Positions 33,089-41,638 are shown, counted from the first letter of the stretch. The stretch is 64,000 nt of DNA from CAVQZA01 sp963718355 (GCA_963718355.1 CAVQZA010000012.1:1-64000); one strand, 5' to 3'. Notes: generated by a model from the sequence alone, not told the origin. Made by a program: numbers and translations.

Positions 33089-34010
33089 AGAGCTCGATCG
33101 TCTCGCGGACGCCGTCTGCGAGCGAGGTCTTCCGGATCGGGCCGATCGCGGCCTCGAGGCCGCCGTGCTCGAGCTGCTCGGGGAACGGCAGCGGCTGCTC
33201 GACCCACGTGATCTTGCCGGCCGCCTCGGGCGCGGCGGCCTCGATCGCGGCGACCACCTCCGCCATCGTCGCCGTCACGCCCGGGAAATTGAAGGCACCC
33301 GCGCCTTCCCGGACCGCGCGGCTCGCCTGCACGAGCGCGCGGCCGACGTCGCGTGCGTAGTCGAATTGCGAGGTTCCGCCGAAGGTGATCTCGAAGCCCT
33401 CGCCCCTGGCCGCTGCGGCCATGGCCTGCGTCGGCGTGGAGGTGACGCCCTGGTCGCGGCCGGGGCCGTAGACGCAGAACGGCCGCAGCGCGAGCGACGG
33501 CACGCCGTCGTCGGCCCAGTAGATCCGCGCCGTGCCCTCGTTCGCGAGCTTGTAGACGCCGTAGAGCGTCATCGGCCTGGTGCCGCCCGTCTCCGGCGCA
33601 GGTGACGGATCGTCGGGTGCGAAGACGGCCGCCGTGCTCGCGTAGATCACGCCCGGAATCCGGTCGAGGCGGCGCTTGACGGCCTCGAACACATTCGCCG
33701 TGCCGACGACGTTGACCCGCGCGCCCAAGACGGGGTCGGCCTTGACGAGCGGCACCTGAAGCGCGGCGAGGTGGATCACGCGGGTGATCGCGCGCTCGTC
33801 GAGGACGCGCTCGAGTGCATCGAGATCGGTCACGTCGCCGTTGACCAGCTCGACCTGCCCCAGCTCGTCCGGGGCGACGACGAGCTCGAGCCGGTGCCGC
33901 GAGCCGCCGAGGTCGTAGCCGACCGCCTCGTCGCCGTCGTCGAGCAGCGCCCGGATCGTCCACGCGCCGATGCAGCCGAGCGCGCCGGTGACGAGCGTGC
34001 GCTCAGCCAA
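33075..34010 (-). CDS. NAD-dependent epimerase/dehydratase
   Basis: 311 residues from TTG 34010, overlapping the ALDH stop by 8 bp; no other start lies before the Rossmann motif. Extended SDR: TLVTGALGCIGAWTIRALL, HLAALQVPLVKADP, Ser/Thr in ASTAAVF, YGVYK (Tyr/Lys) and RPFCVYGPGRD. Changes the configuration or oxidation state of a sugar or sugar acid; substrate unknown. Last gene of the four-gene minus-strand sugar-acid operon. Confidence 0.88.
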   Translation of the reverse strand: MAERTLVTGALGCIGAWTIRALLDDGDEAVGYDLGGSRHRLELVVAPDELGQVELVNGDVTDLDALERVLDERAITRVIHLAALQVPLVKADPVLGARVNVVGTANVFEAVKRRLDRIPGVIYASTAAVFAPDDPSPAPETGGTRPMTLYGVYKLANEGTARIYWADDGVPSLALRPFCVYGPGRDQGVTSTPTQAMAAAARGEGFEITFGGTSQFDYARDVGRALVQASRAVREGAGAFNFPGVTATMAEVVAAIEAAAPEAAGKITWVEQPLPFPEQLEHGGLEAAIGPIRKTSLADGVRETIELFSRR

Positions 34011-35439
34011 GCGGCGCGTCCTGGTAGACGGTGACCATCTCGCTGTAGAACTCGAGCGCGGCGCGGCCCTGCTCGTGGGGGCCCCAGCCGGAGCCTTTGA
34101 TCCCGCCGAAGGGGACATGGACATCGGCGCCGGCGGTCTGCGAGTTGACGTGCAGGATCCCGGCCTGGAGCTCGCTCGTGAACCGCTGCACGGCGTGGAG
34201 GTCGCGCGTGAAGATCGCCGCGGAGAGGCCGAACTCGACTGCGTTCGCGCGCGCGAGCGCATCGTCGAGCGACGAGACGCGGTAGAGCGACGTGACCGGG
34301 CCGAACACCTCCTCGCAGGACAGGTACGCCTCGTCGGCGACATTCTCGAAGAGCGTGGGCGCCACCAAATACGCCTCCGCATCGCCGCGCTCGCCGCCCG
34401 TGAGCACGGTGCCGCCCTCGGCCTTGCCGCGCTCGACCGCCGCGAGGACGTCGTTCAGCGCGCTCTCGTTGACGAGCGGCCCGACCTCGGTTGCCGGGTC
34501 GGACGGATCGCCGACCACACCCGACTCGATCCGCGCGAGCAGGCCCGTCTTGAACTCGTCGTACACGGCGTCGTCCACGTAGATCCGCCGGGTCGCGGTG
34601 CACTTCTGGCCCGCAGACCAGAACGCGCCGGCATAGGCCGCCTCGACTGCGCGACCGATCTCCGCGTCGGCGAGCACGATCATCGGGTTCTGGCCGCCGA
34701 GCTCGAGCTGGACGCGGCAGTTCCGCGCCGTCGCCTCCGCCCGCACCGAGCGGCCGACCGCAACCGAGCCGGTGAACGAGATCGCGCGCACGCCGGTGTT
34801 CGAGACGAGCTCGGCGCCGACCTTCGATCCGGCCCCGGTCAGCACGTTCAGCACGCCCGCGGGCAGGCCCGCCTCCGCGAAGCACTCGGCGATGTGGAGC
34901 CCCGTTCGCGGCGCCTCGTAGCCGAGCTTCAGCACGACGGTGTTCCCGTAGATCAGCGCGGGCGCGAGCTTCCAGACGGGAATCGCGGCCGGAAAGTTCC
35001 ACGGCGCGATCAGCCCGACGACTCCGATCGGGCGCCGCACGGTGTAGAGCCGCTGGTTCGGCACGGAGGGCTCGTAGACCTCGCCGACGGAGCGATACGC
35101 CTCGCCGCCGGAGAAGCGGAGGATCGCGGCGGTGCGCGCCGCCTCGCCGCGCGCCTCGCGGAGCGGCTTGCCCATCTCGGCGGTCATGTCCTGCGCCATC
35201 TGCTCCGTGCGGGCCTCGAGCGCGTCGGCCGCCTTGAAGAAGAACGCAGCGCGCTGGGCCGCGGGCAGACGGGACCAGCCCGGAAACGCCTCGGCTGCTG
35301 CGGACACGGCTGCGCGGGCGTCGTCCGGCCCGGACGCGGCGTACTCACCGGTGACCTGGCTCGGCCGCCACGGATTGTGCTTCTCGTAGGTCTCGCCCGA
35401 GACGCTCCCGTGCCACTCGCCTGCGATGTAGTTCTTCAT
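34003..35439 (-). CDS. Aldehyde dehydrogenase, alpha-ketoglutarate semialdehyde dehydrogenase-like
   Basis: 478 residues. Full ALDH: GLIAPWNFPAAIPVWKLAPAL, SFTGSVAVGR, catalytic Glu in VQLELGGQNPMIV and nucleophile Cys in AFWSAGQKCTATRR; C-terminal PFGGIKGSGWGPHEQG. The sequence features resemble 2,5-dioxopentanoate dehydrogenases. With an FAH-family dehydratase in the same operon the pair matches the last two steps of the oxidative pentose/Weimberg-type route to 2-oxoglutarate; this is inference from context. ATG 35439 overlaps the FAH stop by 4 bp. Confidence 0.92.
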   Translation of the reverse strand: MKNYIAGEWHGSVSGETYEKHNPWRPSQVTGEYAASGPDDARAAVSAAAEAFPGWSRLPAAQRAAFFFKAADALEARTEQMAQDMTAEMGKPLREARGEAARTAAILRFSGGEAYRSVGEVYEPSVPNQRLYTVRRPIGVVGLIAPWNFPAAIPVWKLAPALIYGNTVVLKLGYEAPRTGLHIAECFAEAGLPAGVLNVLTGAGSKVGAELVSNTGVRAISFTGSVAVGRSVRAEATARNCRVQLELGGQNPMIVLADAEIGRAVEAAYAGAFWSAGQKCTATRRIYVDDAVYDEFKTGLLARIESGVVGDPSDPATEVGPLVNESALNDVLAAVERGKAEGGTVLTGGERGDAEAYLVAPTLFENVADEAYLSCEEVFGPVTSLYRVSSLDDALARANAVEFGLSAAIFTRDLHAVQRFTSELQAGILHVNSQTAGADVHVPFGGIKGSGWGPHEQGRAALEFYSEMVTVYQDAPLG

Positions 35440-36254
35440 CGAGCGCTCCTTTCGAGCAGATCGGTGGCGACCGCCACAGTGTTCACGAGCGTGCCGATCC
35501 CGGGCACCCGGATCGCAACGACATGGCCGGGCTCGAGCGTGAAGTCGTCCGGCGGCACGAGGCCTGTCCCGGTGAGGAGCACGCTACCCGCCGGCACCGG
35601 GTTGTCGCGGACGAGCCACTCCGCGAGCTCGCCAAAGCTGCGCTTCATCCGCTCGGTCGAGGTCTCGCCGGTGAACAGCTCGCCGCCCTCCGCGTCGGTG
35701 ATCCGCAGCTCGATCGTGAACTCCGGCTCCTCCTCGGTCACGAGCACACATGGCCCGAGCGAGCAGGCCCCCGCGTAGACCTTCGCCTGCGGCAAATAGA
35801 GCGGGTTCGCGCCCTCGATGTCGCGCGAGGACACGTCGTTGCCGATCGTGTACCCGACGATCGCGCCTCGCTCGCCGAGCACGAGCCCCACCTCGGGCTC
35901 GGGGACGTTCCACGCCGAATCGGCGCGGATCCCGACGGCGGCGCCCGGACCGACCGTTCTCCGCAGCCCGGCGTCCTTGAGGAAGAGCTCGGGCCGGTCG
36001 GCGTCGTAGACCAGCTCGTACACGTCCTTCGCGGCCGATTCGCCAACGCGCGCGTCGCGGCTTCGCTCGTAGGTCACGCCCGCGCACCACACCTCGGGCG
36101 GCTCGATCGGCAGCAACAGTTCCCAGGGCCCTGGCAGCTCGAGCGTCTCCGGATCGAGCGGCTCGACCCGCGCGCCACCGCTCGTGACGATCACTCCGCC
36201 CTCCACCACTCCGTGCTCGACACCCTGTGGGCCGCGCACGCGGACCCGTCGCAT
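35436..36254 (-). CDS. FAH-family 2-keto-3-deoxy sugar-acid dehydratase-like protein
   Basis: 272 residues from ATG 36254, overlapping the SDR stop (TGATG). FAH fold with the longer N-terminal domain: VWCAGVTYERSRDAR, RPELFLKDAGLRR, PEPEVGLVLG (metal Glu), GYTIGNDVSSRDIEGANPLYLPQAK (Asp), LLTGTGLVPPDDFTLEPGHVVAIRV. Similar to 2-keto-3-deoxy-D-arabinonate dehydratase (KdaD), which feeds ketoglutarate semialdehyde to the ALDH next door. Assignment to pentonates versus hexonates is not possible. Confidence 0.86.
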   Translation of the reverse strand: MRRVRVRGPQGVEHGVVEGGVIVTSGGARVEPLDPETLELPGPWELLLPIEPPEVWCAGVTYERSRDARVGESAAKDVYELVYDADRPELFLKDAGLRRTVGPGAAVGIRADSAWNVPEPEVGLVLGERGAIVGYTIGNDVSSRDIEGANPLYLPQAKVYAGACSLGPCVLVTEEEPEFTIELRITDAEGGELFTGETSTERMKRSFGELAEWLVRDNPVPAGSVLLTGTGLVPPDDFTLEPGHVVAIRVPGIGTLVNTVAVATDLLERSAR

Positions 36255-36967
36255 CAGAACACGGCCCTGCCGCCGGAGACGTCGTACGTCGCGCCGGTCG
36301 AGAACGAGCACTCCTCACTCGCAAGCCAGCAGATCAGCGCCGCGACCTCCTCGGCCGTGCCCATGCGCCCCATCGGAATGCGCTCGACCATGTAGTCGAT
36401 GTGCTCCTGCGTGATCCCGTCGAGGATCGGCGTCTCGATCACCGCGGGCGCGATGCAGTTGACGAGGACGCCGGTGCGCGCGAGATCCTTGCCGATCGCC
36501 TTTGTCAACCCGATCACCGCGGCCTTCGAGGCCGAGTACGCGGCGGCCATGGGATTGCCGTCCTTGCCGGCGATCGACGCGAGGTTGACGATCCGGCCGT
36601 AGCCGCGCTCGACCATCCCCGGGATCACGGCGCGGTTGCAGAAGAAGACGCCGTCGGTGTTGATCGCCAGCACGCGCTTCCACTCCTCGTCCGGCACATC
36701 GACCGTCTTCAGCGACTGGCCCGGAATCCCGGCGCAGCACACGAGGATGTCGACGGCGCCGGCCTCGGCCACAGCCGCGTTGACATCGGCCGACTGGGAC
36801 ACGTCGCCGGCCAGCGCCACCCCGCCCTCGGGGCCCTCCGCGCGAAGGTCGAGCGTGAAGACCGTCGCGCCCTCGGCGAGCAGGCGCCGAGCGGCGGCCG
36901 CGCCGATCCCACTGGCGGCTCCGGTGACGAGCGCGATGCGCCCGGAAAAGCGATTTTCGTTCGACAA
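36254..36967 (-). CDS. Short-chain dehydrogenase/reductase (sugar-type)
   Basis: 237 residues from TTG 36967; no ATG or GTG precedes the cofactor motif. Classical SDR: LVTGAASGIGAAAARRLL, Asp in TLDLRAEG (NAD), CCAGIPG (for NNAG), Ser in NLASIAGKDG and YSASK. It looks most like sugar or keto-acyl type SDRs (for example L-fuconate or pentose dehydrogenases). First gene of the minus-strand sugar-acid operon, divergent from the diol dehydratase genes with only a 27-bp gap, so both share a very short control region. Confidence 0.9.
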   Translation of the reverse strand: MSNENRFSGRIALVTGAASGIGAAAARRLLAEGATVFTLDLRAEGPEGGVALAGDVSQSADVNAAVAEAGAVDILVCCAGIPGQSLKTVDVPDEEWKRVLAINTDGVFFCNRAVIPGMVERGYGRIVNLASIAGKDGNPMAAAYSASKAAVIGLTKAIGKDLARTGVLVNCIAPAVIETPILDGITQEHIDYMVERIPMGRMGTAEEVAALICWLASEECSFSTGATYDVSGGRAVF

Positions 36968-36994
36968 GGGCGGCTCGTAGCCTAACCTTCGGCC

Positions 36995-37402
36995 GTGAGC
37001 TTCGACCCGGCGACCGACTATCCGCTCGGCACGCAGCGACCCGACCTCGTCGAGACGCCCGGCGGGCTGCGGCTCGACGAGGTGACGCTCGAGGCCGCGC
37101 GCGAGGGCGAGCTGACCGGCGGCGAGATCCGCGCCACGCCGGCGACGCTGCGGCTCCAGGCCGAGGTCGCGCGCGCAGCGGGACGCGCGCAGCTCGCAGA
37201 CAATCTCGACCGCGCCGCCGAGCTCGCCTCCGTTCCCGACGAGGAGCTGCTCGAGATCTACACGGCGTTGCGCCCGGGCCGCTCCTCCGCCTCGGAGCTG
37301 GAGGAGTGGGCCGCGAGACTCGACGACTGGGGCGCAGGGAAGACCGCCGCGTTCGTCCGGGAAGCCGCTGTCGCCTATACCGCCAGGGGGCTCCTTGCCT
37401 GA
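36995..37402 (+). CDS. pduE: B12-dependent diol/glycerol dehydratase small subunit
   Basis: 135 residues from GTG 36995. Small-subunit hallmarks: DYPLGTQRPDLVETPGG at the N-terminus and RLQAEVARAAGRAQLADNLDRAAELASVPDEELLEIYTALRPGR in the middle, matching PduE/DhaE helices. It contributes to the adenosylcobalamin-dependent heterohexamer that converts 1,2-diols or glycerol to aldehydes. The gene precedes the catalytic subunit, opposite to the pdu order, and overlaps it by 8 bp. Confidence 0.92.
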   Translation: MSFDPATDYPLGTQRPDLVETPGGLRLDEVTLEAAREGELTGGEIRATPATLRLQAEVARAAGRAQLADNLDRAAELASVPDEELLEIYTALRPGRSSASELEEWAARLDDWGAGKTAAFVREAAVAYTARGLLA

Positions 37403-39632
37403 GTCGTCGGGCCGGTTCGCGTCACGGGCCGAGAAGGAGCTCCGCCGCGAGCTGCTCATCTCGCCGCTGCCGGAGCTCGGCCTGGTCGCCGCGAACGGGC
37501 CTTCCGACCCGGAGCCGGAGCTCGTGGTCGAGAACGGCGTCGTCACGCGCCTGGACGGGCGGGACGCGGCCGACTTCGACGTGATCGACCGCTTCCTCGT
37601 CGCGCACGGGCTCGATCTCGACGTGGCTGCCGAGGCGATGGCTCTTTCGGACACGGAGCTGGCCCACAAGCTGGTCGACGTCGACGTCCCGCGCGAGGAG
37701 CTCGTGCGTCTCTCCCGCGGCCTGACTCCGGCCAAGTTCGCGCGCGTCGCCGGGATGCTCGACCCGGTCGAGTTGATGTTCGCGCTGAAGAAGCTCCGCG
37801 CCCGCCGCGCGCCCGGGAACCAGGCCCACGTCACGAACCTGAAGGAGAACCCGGCGCTGCTCGCCGCCGACTCGGCCGAGGCGGCCGCGCGCGGCTTCGC
37901 CGAGGTCGAGACCACGGTCGGCGTCGCCCGCTACGCGCCGCTCAATGCGATCGCGCTCCTTGTCGGCTCGCAGACCGGCCGCCCGGGCGTGATGACCCAG
38001 TGCGCGGTCGAGGAGCGCCGCAACCTCGAGCTGGCAATCCGCGGCCTCGTCACGTACGCCGAGACGCTGTCGGTCTACGGCACCGAGCCGGTCTTCGTCG
38101 ACGGCGACGACACGCCGTGGTCGAAGTCGTTCCTCGGCGCCGCGTATGCATCGCGCGGGGTCAAGGTGCGTTTCACCTCGGGCACGGGCTCCGAGGCGCT
38201 GATGGGCCACGCTCAGGGATTCTCGATGCTCTATCTCGAGTCGCGCTGCATCTCGGTCGTGCGCGCCGCCGGCTCGCAGGGAGTGCAGAACGGCTCGATC
38301 TCGTGCGTCGCGCTCGTGCTCTCGGTCGCCGGGGGTACCCGCGCGATCCTGGCCGAGAACGTGATCGCCGCGTGGCTCGACCTCGAGGTCGCGAGCGGCA
38401 ACGACGCGATCGCCTCGCACTCCTCGATCCGCAAGACCGCGAAGCTGATGGGCCAGTTCCTGCCGGGGACGGACTTCGTCACCTCGGGCTACTCGGTGAT
38501 GCCTCGCCATGACAACACCTTCGGCGGCGGCAACTACGACGCGGACGACCTCGACGAGTGGCTCACGATCCAGCGCGACTGGCAGGTCGACGGCGGGATC
38601 GAGCCGGTCGACCCGGAAACCGTCGCCGCTGTGCGCCGGCGTGCCGCGCTCGCCGTCCAGGCGGTCTTCGCCGAGCTCGGCTTCCCCGCGGTGACCGACG
38701 CGGAGGTCGAGGCCGCCGTCACCGGCTACGACAGCTACGACCTGCCCGACCGGGACCGCGCCGCCGACGTCGAGGCCGCCGACGCCGCGCTCGCACGAGG
38801 CGTGTCCGGACTGGACGTGGCGCTCGCGCTCGACCGGCATGGCTTCACCGACGTCGCCGAGGCGGTCGTCGGCATGCAGCGCCAGCGCGTCGCGGCTGAC
38901 TACCTCCAGACCTCGGCCGTGATCGACCCGGCCGGGCTCGTCCACTCCGCCGTCAACGACCCGAACGTCTACCTCGGTCCGGGCACGGGCTACCGGCTCG
39001 AGGGCGAGCGCTGGGACCTCCTGCGCGCGCTCCCGCACGAGATCGACGCGGCGCAACTCGGCACCGGCGCCGACGGCGGCGCGCCGATCCTCGTGGAGCT
39101 CGGCGAGGCGGCAAAGGGCGACGACCCGGCCGAGGTCATCGTCGCCGTCGGCCCAGCCTTCGGCGACGAGCTGCGCGAGACGATCAACGGCCTGCCCCAC
39201 GCCGACGTGCTCGCCGCGATCCTCGACGGCGTTCGCGAAGCGGGCGCGACGCCCCGCCTGATCCGGGTGCGCCGCGTCGCCGACGTCGCGTTCATCGGCC
39301 ACGACGGGGCGCGGCTTTCCGGCTCCGGCATCGCCGTCGGGATCCAATCGAAGGGCACTGCCCTCATCCACCGCGCCGACCTGCAGCCGCTCGACAACCT
39401 CGAGCTCTTCGGGATGTCGCCGCTCTACTCGCTCGAGTCGTACCGGGCGATCGGCCGCAACGCCGCGGGCTACGCGCTCGGGCGCCGCGTCGAGCCGGTG
39501 CCGACCGAACTCGACAACTTCGCCCGCGCCAAGATGATCGTCCGCACGACGTTGTTACACGCGCGCGAGACGCGAGCCGTGGTCCCGGGCGCGCCGGCGG
39601 TCGAGCTCGAGCTCGTCGCGGTGGCGGTCTAG
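37395..39632 (+). CDS. pduCD: Fused large-medium subunit of B12-dependent diol dehydratase
   Basis: 745 residues from TTG 37395. Residues 1-550 are the catalytic large subunit. Every active-site residue I know from the Klebsiella enzyme is present with a constant shift of +2: Gln143 and His145 (NQAHVTN), Glu172, Glu223, Gln298 (GVQNG), Asp337 (GND) and Ser364 (TSGYS). Residues 575-745 match the medium subunit that binds cobalamin (PILVELGEAAKG, GIQSKGTALIHRADLQPLDNLELF). Fusion and order (small, then large-medium) differ from pdu/dha operons. No reactivase, aldehyde dehydrogenase of the pduP type or microcompartment shell genes are in the window, so product fate is unclear. Confidence 0.93.
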   Translation: MPESSGRFASRAEKELRRELLISPLPELGLVAANGPSDPEPELVVENGVVTRLDGRDAADFDVIDRFLVAHGLDLDVAAEAMALSDTELAHKLVDVDVPREELVRLSRGLTPAKFARVAGMLDPVELMFALKKLRARRAPGNQAHVTNLKENPALLAADSAEAAARGFAEVETTVGVARYAPLNAIALLVGSQTGRPGVMTQCAVEERRNLELAIRGLVTYAETLSVYGTEPVFVDGDDTPWSKSFLGAAYASRGVKVRFTSGTGSEALMGHAQGFSMLYLESRCISVVRAAGSQGVQNGSISCVALVLSVAGGTRAILAENVIAAWLDLEVASGNDAIASHSSIRKTAKLMGQFLPGTDFVTSGYSVMPRHDNTFGGGNYDADDLDEWLTIQRDWQVDGGIEPVDPETVAAVRRRAALAVQAVFAELGFPAVTDAEVEAAVTGYDSYDLPDRDRAADVEAADAALARGVSGLDVALALDRHGFTDVAEAVVGMQRQRVAADYLQTSAVIDPAGLVHSAVNDPNVYLGPGTGYRLEGERWDLLRALPHEIDAAQLGTGADGGAPILVELGEAAKGDDPAEVIVAVGPAFGDELRETINGLPHADVLAAILDGVREAGATPRLIRVRRVADVAFIGHDGARLSGSGIAVGIQSKGTALIHRADLQPLDNLELFGMSPLYSLESYRAIGRNAAGYALGRRVEPVPTELDNFARAKMIVRTTLLHARETRAVVPGAPAVELELVAVAV

Positions 39633-39811
39633 CCGCCCTGCTTGCCGCCGATGCCCCAGTGCTTTGCGGGCACGCCCTGGACGACCACCTGGATGTGCTC
39701 GACCGCGGCGCCGCTCGACTCGTGGAGGGCCTGCGTCAGCGCCTCGATGATCTTCGGCACCGACTCCTCGTTCACGCGGTGGTCGTAGAGCTTGACGTCG
39801 ATCCAGGGCAT
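39629..39811 (-). CDS. 4-oxalocrotonate tautomerase family protein
   Basis: 60 residues. Catalytic Pro directly follows the initiator Met (MPWIDVKLYDHRV), so Pro1 would be exposed after Met removal. The rest matches small tautomerases (EALTQALHESSGAAVEHIQVVV) with the C-terminal GVPAKHWGIGGK tail seen in one actinobacterial group; a similar protein lies at 54417-54629. Tautomerises or dehalogenates keto-acid intermediates; substrate unknown. Confidence 0.9.
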   Translation of the reverse strand: MPWIDVKLYDHRVNEESVPKIIEALTQALHESSGAAVEHIQVVVQGVPAKHWGIGGKQGG

Positions 39812-39843
39812 GTGCGCCTCCTTCGGTTTATGCTCGACAGGCC

Positions 39844-40284
39844 GTGCTACTCGGAATCCAGCACTTTGCCCTGGTCGTCTCGGACCTCGAGCGGTCGCGC
39901 CGATTCTACGGCGAGGCGGCCGGAATGGAAGAGCTCGAGCGGCCCGGGAACTTCACCTTCCAGGGCGCGTGGTTCCGGGCCGGCGGGCAGGACCTGCATC
40001 TGCTGCTGGCCGAGGACACGACCCAGGAGGCCGGATGGAAGGAGCCGGGCCCGAGCGCGCTGACCGGGCTCGCGGCGCACATCGCGCTCCAGGTCGACAA
40101 CCTCGACGAGGCGCGCGAGCGGCTCGCTGCGCACGGCATCGAGGTGTTCGCCGGGCCGTTCCAGCGTGGTGACGGCTTCGTCCAGTTCTACGTCAAGGAT
40201 CCCGACGGCCACCTCGTGGAGTGGTTCTCGCGGACGGAGGAAGACCAGAGCGGGGCCGCCGAGCGCGCCCCGGTGAGGGGGTAG
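39844..40284 (+). CDS. VOC (glyoxalase/dioxygenase fold) protein
   Basis: 146 residues from GTG 39844. A two-module betaalphabetabetabeta fold: LGIQHFALVVSDLERSRRFYGEAAGME (His metal ligand), then AHIALQVDNLDEARERLAAHGIEVFAGP and the end motif VQFYVKDPDGHLVEWF (Glu ligand). Typical of glyoxalase-type or extradiol-related enzymes. Divergent from the tautomerase. Confidence 0.9.
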   Translation: MLLGIQHFALVVSDLERSRRFYGEAAGMEELERPGNFTFQGAWFRAGGQDLHLLLAEDTTQEAGWKEPGPSALTGLAAHIALQVDNLDEARERLAAHGIEVFAGPFQRGDGFVQFYVKDPDGHLVEWFSRTEEDQSGAAERAPVRG

Positions 40285-40286
40285 CG

Positions 40287-40694
40287 GTGGCGGACGGCCG
40301 GTTCTTCTCGCGTGGCGACCTGGAATGGGAGACGCCGTACTGGGGCCGGATGACGTGGGTCGCGCGACCCGATGTGACCGGATCGAAGGACATCGTCGTC
40401 GGCGAGGTCGAATTCGCGCCCGGCGGCTTCCACGACTTCCACTATCACCCGGGCCAGGAAGAGGTGCTGTACGTGCTTGAGGGCGAGGTCGAGCAGTGGC
40501 TCGGCACCGAGAAGCGCGTGCTCGGCCCGGGCGAGTCGCTCTTCGTGGCGCGCGACGTCGTGCACGCGTCGTTCAACGTCAGCGACGGCATCTCGCGGAT
40601 CGTCGTGGTCGTCGGCCCTTGCGTCGGCCCGGAGGGCTACGGCGCCGTCGAGGTGGCGGGCGAGGAGCCGTGGAAGAGCCTGCGCCCGGCCTGA
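40287..40694 (+). CDS. Cupin domain protein
   Basis: 135 residues from GTG 40287, two bases after the VOC stop. Cupin motif 1 GGFHDFHYHPGQEEVLYVLEGEVE (His-x-His, Glu-Glu) and motif 2 GPGESLFVARDVVHASFN (His) give a complete 3-His/1-Glu metal site. Role unknown; probably cotranscribed with the VOC gene. Confidence 0.87.
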   Translation: MADGRFFSRGDLEWETPYWGRMTWVARPDVTGSKDIVVGEVEFAPGGFHDFHYHPGQEEVLYVLEGEVEQWLGTEKRVLGPGESLFVARDVVHASFNVSDGISRIVVVVGPCVGPEGYGAVEVAGEEPWKSLRPA

Positions 40695-41032
40695 ATGAGG
40701 CATTCGTCCACGAAGCCGAGCTGCGGCTGGAGCATGGCACCGACCCGGCGGCGCCCGGAGCGGCGGTCACCATCGCGCTCTGCGATCAGTGGGAGCACGA
40801 GGGACCGTGCCGCTGGCCCCACAACAGCAGCGTCGAGACCTCCGGCACGACCGCGTCGTTCCGCACGCTCTTCGTCGCACCGGCGGCAGAGGAGGACCAG
40901 GTTCGGGAGCTGATCGACCGCGCACTGCGAGAAGCATCCGGCTGGGCCGTGCTGGAGGCGCGGCGGCGGCCGGTCTCGCTCGAGGAGCAACCGCTGGCCG
41001 CCCGCCTCGCGACCGTGCTCTCCTCGCAGTAG
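40670..41032 (+). CDS. Conserved-looking hypothetical protein, 120 residues
   Basis: From GTG 40670 (overlapping the cupin end by 25 bp). The central motif LCDQWEHEGPCRWPHNS, with two Cys and two His, looks like a conserved site and could bind a metal, followed by FRTLFVAPAAEEDQVRELIDRALRE, a helix-rich end. No membrane segment or signal peptide. I do not recognise the family. Confidence 0.7.
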   Translation: MEEPAPGLNEAFVHEAELRLEHGTDPAAPGAAVTIALCDQWEHEGPCRWPHNSSVETSGTTASFRTLFVAPAAEEDQVRELIDRALREASGWAVLEARRRPVSLEEQPLAARLATVLSSQ

Positions 41033-41069
41033 GGGTCGTTCCGATCCTCGAGAGGAGTAAGGTGGCGCC

Positions 41070-41285
41070 ATGATTCCATGGCTCATCGTCGCAGTCGTGG
41101 CCGTGCCGATCCTGGTGATCGCGGCCAGCCGGATGCGCAAGAAGGACGAGGTCGGCGAGCATCCCGCGACCGAGACCCAGGCCGACCGCGATCTCGTCGA
41201 GCAGGAGTTCGAGGAGTCCGAGCGCTACCAGGAGCAGTGGCGCAAGGAGCATCGCAAGGAGCACGACGACACGATGCTCCCCTAG
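41070..41285 (+). CDS. Small single-span membrane protein
   Basis: 71 residues. One N-terminal transmembrane helix (MIPWLIVAVVAVPILVIAA), a short basic linker, then a highly charged, Glu/Lys/Arg-rich cytoplasmic helix with coiled-coil character (EQEFEESERYQEQWRKEHRKEHDD). ATG 41070 with an upstream GAGAGGAG site. Function unknown. Confidence 0.75.
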   Translation: MIPWLIVAVVAVPILVIAASRMRKKDEVGEHPATETQADRDLVEQEFEESERYQEQWRKEHRKEHDDTMLP

Positions 41286-41302
41286 CGCGATAGGCTCGGC
41301 GC

Positions 41303-41638
41303 ATGGACTCTGAACGCGCGACCGAACTTCTCGCGCTCGAGCGCGAGCGGATCACGCGGGACCTCAGCGCCCGCGCCGCTGAGCCGGACGACGACCCGAC
41401 GACGACCGACCCGGCCGACAAGGCGAGCGACGTGTTCGAAGCCGAGCTCGACGAGGGTCTCGCGGACGACCTGCGCGAGCAACTCGCAGCCGTGGAGCGC
41501 GCCGAGGCAAGGCTTTCGGCGGGGACGTACGGCCTGTCGATCGAAAGCGGCGAGCCGATCCCGGACGAACGCCTGGAGGCCGTGCCGACGGCCGAGCGCA
41601 CGGCCGAGGAGCAAGCGCGCTACGAAGGCAGAGCCTGA
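41303..41638 (+). CDS. TraR/DksA-like protein lacking the zinc finger
   Basis: 111 residues. The coiled-coil half is intact (DKASDVFEAELDEGLADDLREQLAAVERAEARL), with Asp/Glu at the tip as in DksA relatives. The zinc-finger half keeps its spacing and flanks (GTYGLSIESGEPIPDERLEAVPTAER) but all four Cys are replaced. Family members bind RNA polymerase through the secondary channel; loss of zinc binding may change or end redox sensing. 17 bp after the small membrane protein. Confidence 0.8.
   Translation: MDSERATELLALERERITRDLSARAAEPDDDPTTTDPADKASDVFEAELDEGLADDLREQLAAVERAEARLSAGTYGLSIESGEPIPDERLEAVPTAERTAEEQARYEGRA

Noticed and set aside
37422..39371. Long minus-strand frame opposite the diol dehydratase
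   Set aside because: The plus strand encodes every catalytic residue of the dehydratase; the antisense product is Arg/Ala/Glu-rich without motifs.
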